DNA from: Colius striatus
Taxonomy: Eukaryota; Chordata; Aves; Coliiformes; Coliidae
Length of the DNA: 64,000 nt
NCBI RefSeq assembly: GCF_028858725.1
Contig: NC_084763.1
Location: forward strand, 50,600,152-50,664,151
Reading direction: 5' to 3'
The number at the start of each line of letters is the position of its first letter. Position 1 is the first letter of the stretch. The translations under genes and the position numbers were made by a program. The notes beneath the pieces were generated by a model. The model was not told the DNA's origin. It did no database searches and saw only the letters and a list, made by a program, of their open reading frames with translations. This document shows, one piece after another, positions 32,524-64,000 of the stretch.

Positions 32524-32861
32524 GGTGTCCCCCAGCCCGCCCCGCCGCGCCCGCGCCGCCTTCCGGCTCCGCCGCGACCCGGACGCGGAAGCCGGGCGGC
32601 GCCGCCACCCTCGGGGAGCCGGGCGGGCGTCCCGGCCGCAGGGGGACTGTCCCCGCTTCGGCTCACCGCTCGCCCGGGACGGGCGGGGGAGCGGCGGCGC
32701 CTGGCAGCGCTGGCTCAGCCCGCTCGGTGCGGGGAACACGGCGTCAGCAACAGGCGCGGACAGGGAGGCAGCGCTCCGCGGAGCTCTCGGTGAAGAGCGA
32801 CGAGCTCATCTCGATGGTGGGAAGGGAGACCTCAAGCCGGTTTCTTACGTGACTTGGGGGC

Positions 32862-58089
<25,228 letters not shown>

Positions 58090-60945
58090 GAGAAATTTGA
58101 ACAAGCAAGAAAATCAAGGTCAAAGCTGAGGCCTTCAAACAGGATTCATGGATCAAGCCACTGGAGCTTCTCTTCCTTATACTTTGTGGACTGGAATCTG
58201 CTACTCTGGTAGGCAAGACAAGGTCTTGACAAACCTTATAAAGTCTAAAGATGAAAGGAACACACCACTGTGTATGGCTGCATCAGCAAATTATATTGGT
58301 ATCTATACCTCTGCCCTTCACATTCAGCCAGGCATTAATTTGAGTCCAAATATTTAAGTTCTGCCAAACTGTCACACTTAAACTCAGAATTCGTGGCTGA
58401 TGAGGAAGGGGTCTCAATAACTGTAAATGGCTAATCAATTTAAAATCCATCTAAGCTAGTTTTAATTGTATAGTATTTTGATGAATGTTCTCCTTGCTGT
58501 TACAGACCCTTCAACTGTATTTGTATTCTGAAGACATAAATGTTCTTAAGTCTTTGTTACAGAGTTGGAACACAGGATCATTGTGCATTTTGACCTTGCC
58601 ACCTCTTCTCTTTTTGATCTTGTTTTGTCCCAGTAAACTGACAACAAAGATTTAAAGGAAATTCAATTAAATAGTGAGCAAAGATGTGTGTCTTGGGAGT
58701 GACTTGCCCCAAACTAAATTTTGGTGTCTTTGCTGGTGTCAGGTGCCTGTCAAGCCTTGCCCACTGCTCTTTGAAAGTGTATCTGTTGATAGTAGTTGAA
58801 AGACTGTTGGTGCAGGGATATAAAGCCTCAGGAAATTTTCACTGGCTGGACATGGAAAATGACTTTCATGGAAGTATGTCACTACATATGTACTCAGGTC
58901 AATACACCTTTTGCCTTCAGAAACCTGGTGCTGTAAGGGACTATCAAAAGTCTTGCAGTGAAAGTACTTAAAATTCAACTGAAGCTGTTAGACAGGAGTC
59001 CTTTAACAGAAAGAGACTATTCTTTGAGTCCCAAGTCGTGTTATTTATCCTTGTTTGATACTTCAGTTCCACATCACAAAACTTATTGTATAATTCAGTT
59101 AAAATGAATACATAAGCAATCAGGTGCAATGTTAAGCTAGAAAATTTACAGCAAAAACCACTTAACTGGGGGGCTTTCCTACTTGATGTTACCTCATCTC
59201 TTCCCAAATCCAAAATGGATCGGTTCAGAATCTCCAAATGTCTTGAGTGCCTCTTGATTTGGAAATAGAGGCTATGAAGTGGCATAATGAGCATTTCACA
59301 AATCTAAGGTAAGAGGAGTGGACTGCTGGGGGCTCTGTGCAAGCCCTTCAGCAGAGGGCTGCACTCCCAGCCTATTGAAACACTGGTGTTGATGTGTTAC
59401 TCTTGGGCCCTGGTTCCCGTGACACAAAAGAGCTGAACTAAGCATCTGGTAGGGTTTAATTTTTTGTGTGGGCTGTTTTTTTGTGGGTTTTTTGTGCTGC
59501 CTGTACACCTTTAGCCCATGGAGTAATTGCATAAATATAAAGCAGTTTTGAATTGAGTTCTTCTTCAAAGTGTTCTAGAAGTGTTCAGTCTTGTTAGTAA
59601 CAGCAGCAAACACAGCTCTGCTTCACCCTAGTCACAGGTAGCACAAGCCTTCAGCATCACTGTATAAACCCAGATCATCCCACATGGGAAGTGTTTTACA
59701 AGCAGTGCTATGTACTGCCCACTCTGCTCATTCTGAGCCTTTTCTCAGCTTCTTGGAAAACATCTGAAAGAATGAAGCAAACCCTCATAACTGGTTTCAC
59801 ATTTTCCCCTGCCTATAGACAGGAGGTCAGATACTTCTCTCCCCCAGGAATTCATTCACGGCCTCAGCCATGTCCTTTTTCCTTATGTGAAAGCAAATCT
59901 CCATTATTTTCCCCCTGGTTTTACCATACAGTTTACATTCTCTGTATTTAGTAACTTCTCTGATTTCACAGTAGTCAGTACTCACCATTAATGTTGATCA
60001 AACTGCCTTAGAATATTCCGTGAAACCATGAGAATTCAGGTCTTAATGATACTGAAGCTCTTCAGTTTCATGTGACTCTCAAACAGAATATGCCCATTTC
60101 CCAGTTACTCTGAAGCTACCAGTGATAACCTATCAGTGATAGTTCTGTCATGTATTTTTGCCACATGATCCATTTAAGTTTCTATTTTTCCACTTAAAAC
60201 ACCTTAAGAAGAGTGTGTGAAGAACCCATGAAGAATACAGTTATCACAACACTACCTTTTAACTATGTAGAGAAATAAACCCACATCATGCTCAGCATTT
60301 TGTCCCACCTCCCTTTCCACTTCTAGGATTTAATCATTATGGTTTATTATGACAATGTAAGCATTAATACTGTGTTTCATGGTCTATTCCCTAAAATCCT
60401 TGGCTTCCTCCTGCAGTTCCAGAGCTGCCTCTTCTTTCGTGTTACATAAACCCAGCAGGGATGCAAGAGGATGTGGGGAATAAAACCACCATGGCTGGTA
60501 TTCAAACAGGTGCTTATTTGTACTCTCCTCCTATTTCTGGAGCACAATTGTGGTGAGCAGCTATACTGATTTTCCCCCCACCCCCATGTGAACTTTCCCA
60601 CGTGACTACCTTTCTAATGCCAAGGATTGATGGTGAAATGGTGGCTTGCAGCAGGGCCTTCTTCCATGTCAGTGATGCAAGAGCCTGAAGCAGATGGCAG
60701 CTGCTGAGACTGCTTCTGTTTGAGGTATGGAGAAAGGTTAAAAGTAACATGCTGCAATTTGACATCTTTTCAGGGTGAAATATTGTAATCTCTGGTAATG
60801 CAGGTACTACTGTGCTCTACATTCACGTAGCAATAGGTTAGACAGAGGCGGAAGGATTAATTTATACTTACAGTCTTGGAAAGGAAGATAGTTTTGTATT
60901 TTTCTGCATCTTTTTTATACCAAATAAAGCCAGATAATTGTGTAT
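58090..60945 (+). other. SelO-like 3'UTR and flank (end uncertain)
   Basis: Candidate poly(A) signals on the plus strand are ATTAAA at 58666..58671, AATAAA at 60274..60279 and AATAAA at 60923..60928. The 3' end cannot be chosen from sequence alone. I saw no convincing SECIS element, as expected for a Cys form. Confidence 0.4.
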
Positions 60946-63900
60946 CATTAAGATGGTAGCTCTCTTCTTTGAATGGAGAGTCTGAATACTTACTTTTCAG
61001 AAAGTCAATGCAACCATGTACATACACAAAGTAGTTGATAGAGGGATAATCATCACAGCCTTTTAATTGATTTCTGGAGTTTGCTGGAGGCTTTGACTTT
61101 GTTTCAAAGCAAGCTCAACTTCTTTTATATAAGATTAAGTGTGTGAGTTGTGATTGACTGCAGATGTAAAACGTGTAAAGATGAGTGTATTGTGCTGTAA
61201 CAGAAGAGAAAGGAGGAAATAAGGCAGGAGGCTGAGCAGTCTAGTGAGAAGAATGAATGCCAGGAAAGTTGTGTAGTCTTGGTGCTTTGTGAATGCAGAG
61301 AAACTAGCTTATCGTGCAACATTTTTCTGAGGACATGTGCTGCTTTATTTTGATGCTGGGTGCACATTTCATAAAAGAAAAAGCAGTTGATTTAAACATA
61401 GTTGGGTAGCAGACAGCTTGTATCACCTAAATGTGTCACAGATGTGTGCTCCTACTCCCTTGTCAGAAAATGACACCCAGCTCTTTAGCAGTCAAGGATT
61501 CTGCAGGATGCTGACCTCAACTGCATACAGAAAGCAACTGAGATACATGAATCGTTTTGGCTAGTTAATATCTTTTCTGCTGCACTTAAAACTAAAGCCA
61601 TTCTATGATTCCTGTACCAAGCTTGAAGAGTCTTGCACCAGTCTCGAGAGCATCTCTCAGTTTAGCTGTTTGAAAATGAGGAGATACCTTTTGAATGTTC
61701 TCACATGGCAATTCAAAACTTCTGAGTAACATTTGTGTCAGCAGTCAACATTGTTTTCTTGATGAAAGCTTTTTATTCAGTTCAGGGAAAGCAAGGGAGC
61801 TTGATGACCAGTAAGAGTTGCAAGGGCTCTGACTGTACCGTTAAGTAAGATGGCCAGGAACTAGTCCCTTGGCCTACGAACTGGTACCCTTACTAGCCCC
61901 ATCTGCACCACAAGGTATCTCTACAGGGAGTGAATCCTGCTGTAGACTTGGCCATGTTATCTTCTGGGAATGGTGCCTGGCCTGAGTAGTTGCTTGTGCT
62001 GCGCTGGGACTGTGCCTCAGCCCTTGTGGCAGGATGGCTGAGCACGAGGCCACCGCTCAAGCTCCATCCTCATCCTCTTTTACTTGGCAGTAGAGACACG
62101 AGTGTACAGGCTGTAGCATCTTGGTAGCACTGCTGGCTCCTCAAATGCAGGCTGCAGAGCAAACAAATAGTTAACAGGGCATGTTAAGACCCCACTGGGG
62201 AGCAGGATCAACACAGGCACATGTGGCATGACATACTGGTGAGGAGGGGGAAGTGTAGGGCCTCATTTCAACTGTAGCATCAACAGACCTTTAAGGCTCC
62301 TTGTCTATGCTCAAAGGGTGGGGTGGCCCCTGCAGGCAATGCCCTCGCTCTCTGCCACTGCTACAGATGCTCGTGCATCTTTCCCTTAGCAACCCTCACA
62401 CATATGATCTTGTAAAAACCTTGTAATTAAAATGCTTTTATGTTTTTTTCTCAAGTTCAAAACCAGGAAGGATTATTAACCACAACTGCCTTTGCCCACA
62501 TACAGATGCATTTCTTGTTCTGCCTCAAGCAGCTACTTCATCCACCTGAGATGACTCAGCTGCAGGCTTTACCACATCCTTTAAAGCACAATGGCTTGAG
62601 TGTCAGGAAGAAATGCATGTGGTGGTTCATACTGTCATCAAGATTTCACTCTGACATGGTTATAACCTTGCCTTCATATTTCTGCTAGATTGTTATGCAG
62701 GTATGTGGGTATTGAAGAACCAACCTTAAGCCAAAAATAAGACCAGAGATGACCCAAAACTTACCCAGGCCATGGCCCTGCCATCAGCTTGTCATTCCCT
62801 TGCAGCCCATCACCACTTCTGGACCCAGGACTCCACTTGACAAATATCAGCTCTGTTACCCCTGCTCTGATATATTTCTTTAGACCACACACTTTTTACA
62901 TATTGCAAAATACAGAAATGTATTTGTGGTACCTTAGAAAATCATGCACCTGAGAAGAGGCAAAGACTAGAAGAAATAAAGACTAGAAGGTATAGGCAAA
63001 ACCTTTTAAGAATATTTGAAGTCATACTGATTGCCAGTAAAATGCCTGTTCATTAACTCTGACACTGTGTGCAGATATAAGATAGAAGCTATTTTTATTG
63101 GAGAACTAATAATGAACGCTGCCTAAACGAACAGCGGCGAGTTAACATGGAAGAACACATGAAAAAAAAACATGTAAGAGATATTCATATCAGGTACAAA
63201 GTCTTCCCAAAGACAGACTATTTGTAGGTACAGTTTGAAGACAAATGTTAACCAACAGGAATGAAAAAACCCTTACTTACAAGGGAAGCACACGAGACTA
63301 AAATCAAAGTTTTTCTTTGTCTAAGAGTACAGAAGTGAAGGAGAGTGGAAGGCAACTGTGAGTGCTGACAGGGATGCCTGGAGTTGCATATGGAGGCAGG
63401 GGACTATAACATTTGGGGTGACTCTGTCTGGAAGTAGCCCTGGTCCTGGCCTTGCATCTCAGAATAATTTAGCTGAGGTTTTACTTTTTAAGACAAGACT
63501 ACTTAAAAAAATGGAGGTGTTATTGGAAAGAACCCCACAACTGCAGGGTTTATGATAAAGAACCTTTAAGGGGAATTCTGTGAAAAGGGGTTTTCCCACT
63601 TCTCAAAATTCAGATGAGAACATTTCTTCCTTCAGCTCCAATTTTACTAGAGGAGGCGGTGATGGAAGATGCATTTCACTCACTGATGGGCTCTGTGAGT
63701 GCCACTCTGCCAGCCCTGGCTGTCCTGATGGAGTGAAGCAAGACTCTACAGCCATTTCTTACCTCTGCCTGATGCTGGAATGGTAAATAGCAGGGAGAGG
63801 AAGGAGGAGCAGGTTATAGGGATAAAGTGGGGGACAGAGGGCACCCCACCTTACTTCTTGAGACCCCAGAAGGAACTATGAAGGAGAATTCCTGCTGGGA

Positions 63901-64000
63901 GAGCCTGATCCAGCACAACTTTCCATGATGCCTCAGAAAAACAGCTATAGCTTGAAGTCCACCTGCTCCCAGAGTTCAGGAGCTGCTGCCCCTTTTCTTC
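60946..64000. other. Intergenic sequence, no gene recognised
   Basis: Short open frames only, none with a family motif. No CR1 or LTR was recognised. In human the locus beyond PDSS1 carries APBB1IP, but no exon of it can be identified here. Confidence 0.6.

Noticed and set aside
58090-58700. Possible SECIS element after the SelO-like stop codon
   Set aside because: An ATGA near 58400 lacks a convincing paired AA/GA quartet and stem. The gene encodes Cys, so no SECIS is needed.

Overview
The window is vertebrate nuclear DNA, almost certainly from a bird. Split genes with GT-AG introns lie in AT-rich sequence. The dominant interspersed repeat is the CR1 LINE in its avian form, at least a dozen 5'-truncated copies, and one segment matches a widespread avian ERV LTR. 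The gene order ABI1 (+), PDSS1 (-), SelO-like (+) agrees with the tail-to-tail ABI1/PDSS1 arrangement known in vertebrates. The species cannot be determined from the sequence alone.

Layout: (1) 1-8.5 kb holds the last three coding exons and 3'UTR of ABI1 (+), covering the polyproline segment and the C-terminal SH3 domain. (2) 9.2-32.5 kb holds all of PDSS1 (-). I resolved eleven coding exons whose phases join into one 409-codon frame, with a mitochondrial-type N-terminus and both Asp-rich prenyltransferase motifs. (3) 32.1-33.05 kb is a CpG island acting as a head-to-head promoter; the PDSS1 and SelO-like start codons are 338 bp apart. (4) 32.86-58.09 kb holds a complete SelO-family protein AMPylase gene (+). 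Nineteen coding exons join in phase into about 569 codons. (5) 58.1-64 kb is 3'UTR and intergenic DNA with no recognised gene.

The most interesting element is the SelO-like gene. It keeps the pseudokinase-fold AMPylation residues. It ends in Cys-Ser-Ser exactly where selenoprotein O has Sec-Ser-Ser. Its N-terminus looks like a secretory signal peptide rather than the mitochondrial leader of canonical SELENOO. It shares its promoter with a coenzyme Q biosynthesis gene, which suggests, but does not show, a redox or CoQ connection.

Other structures of note are a perfect 25-bp-arm palindrome flanked by a third copy of the same arm (42.66-42.74 kb), a CR1 copy with the inverted-5' structure expected of twin priming (21.65-22.35 kb), a probable solo LTR (45.44-45.97 kb), and stacked CR1 3' ends.

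All protein comparisons rest on my recall of the families; no alignment was run.
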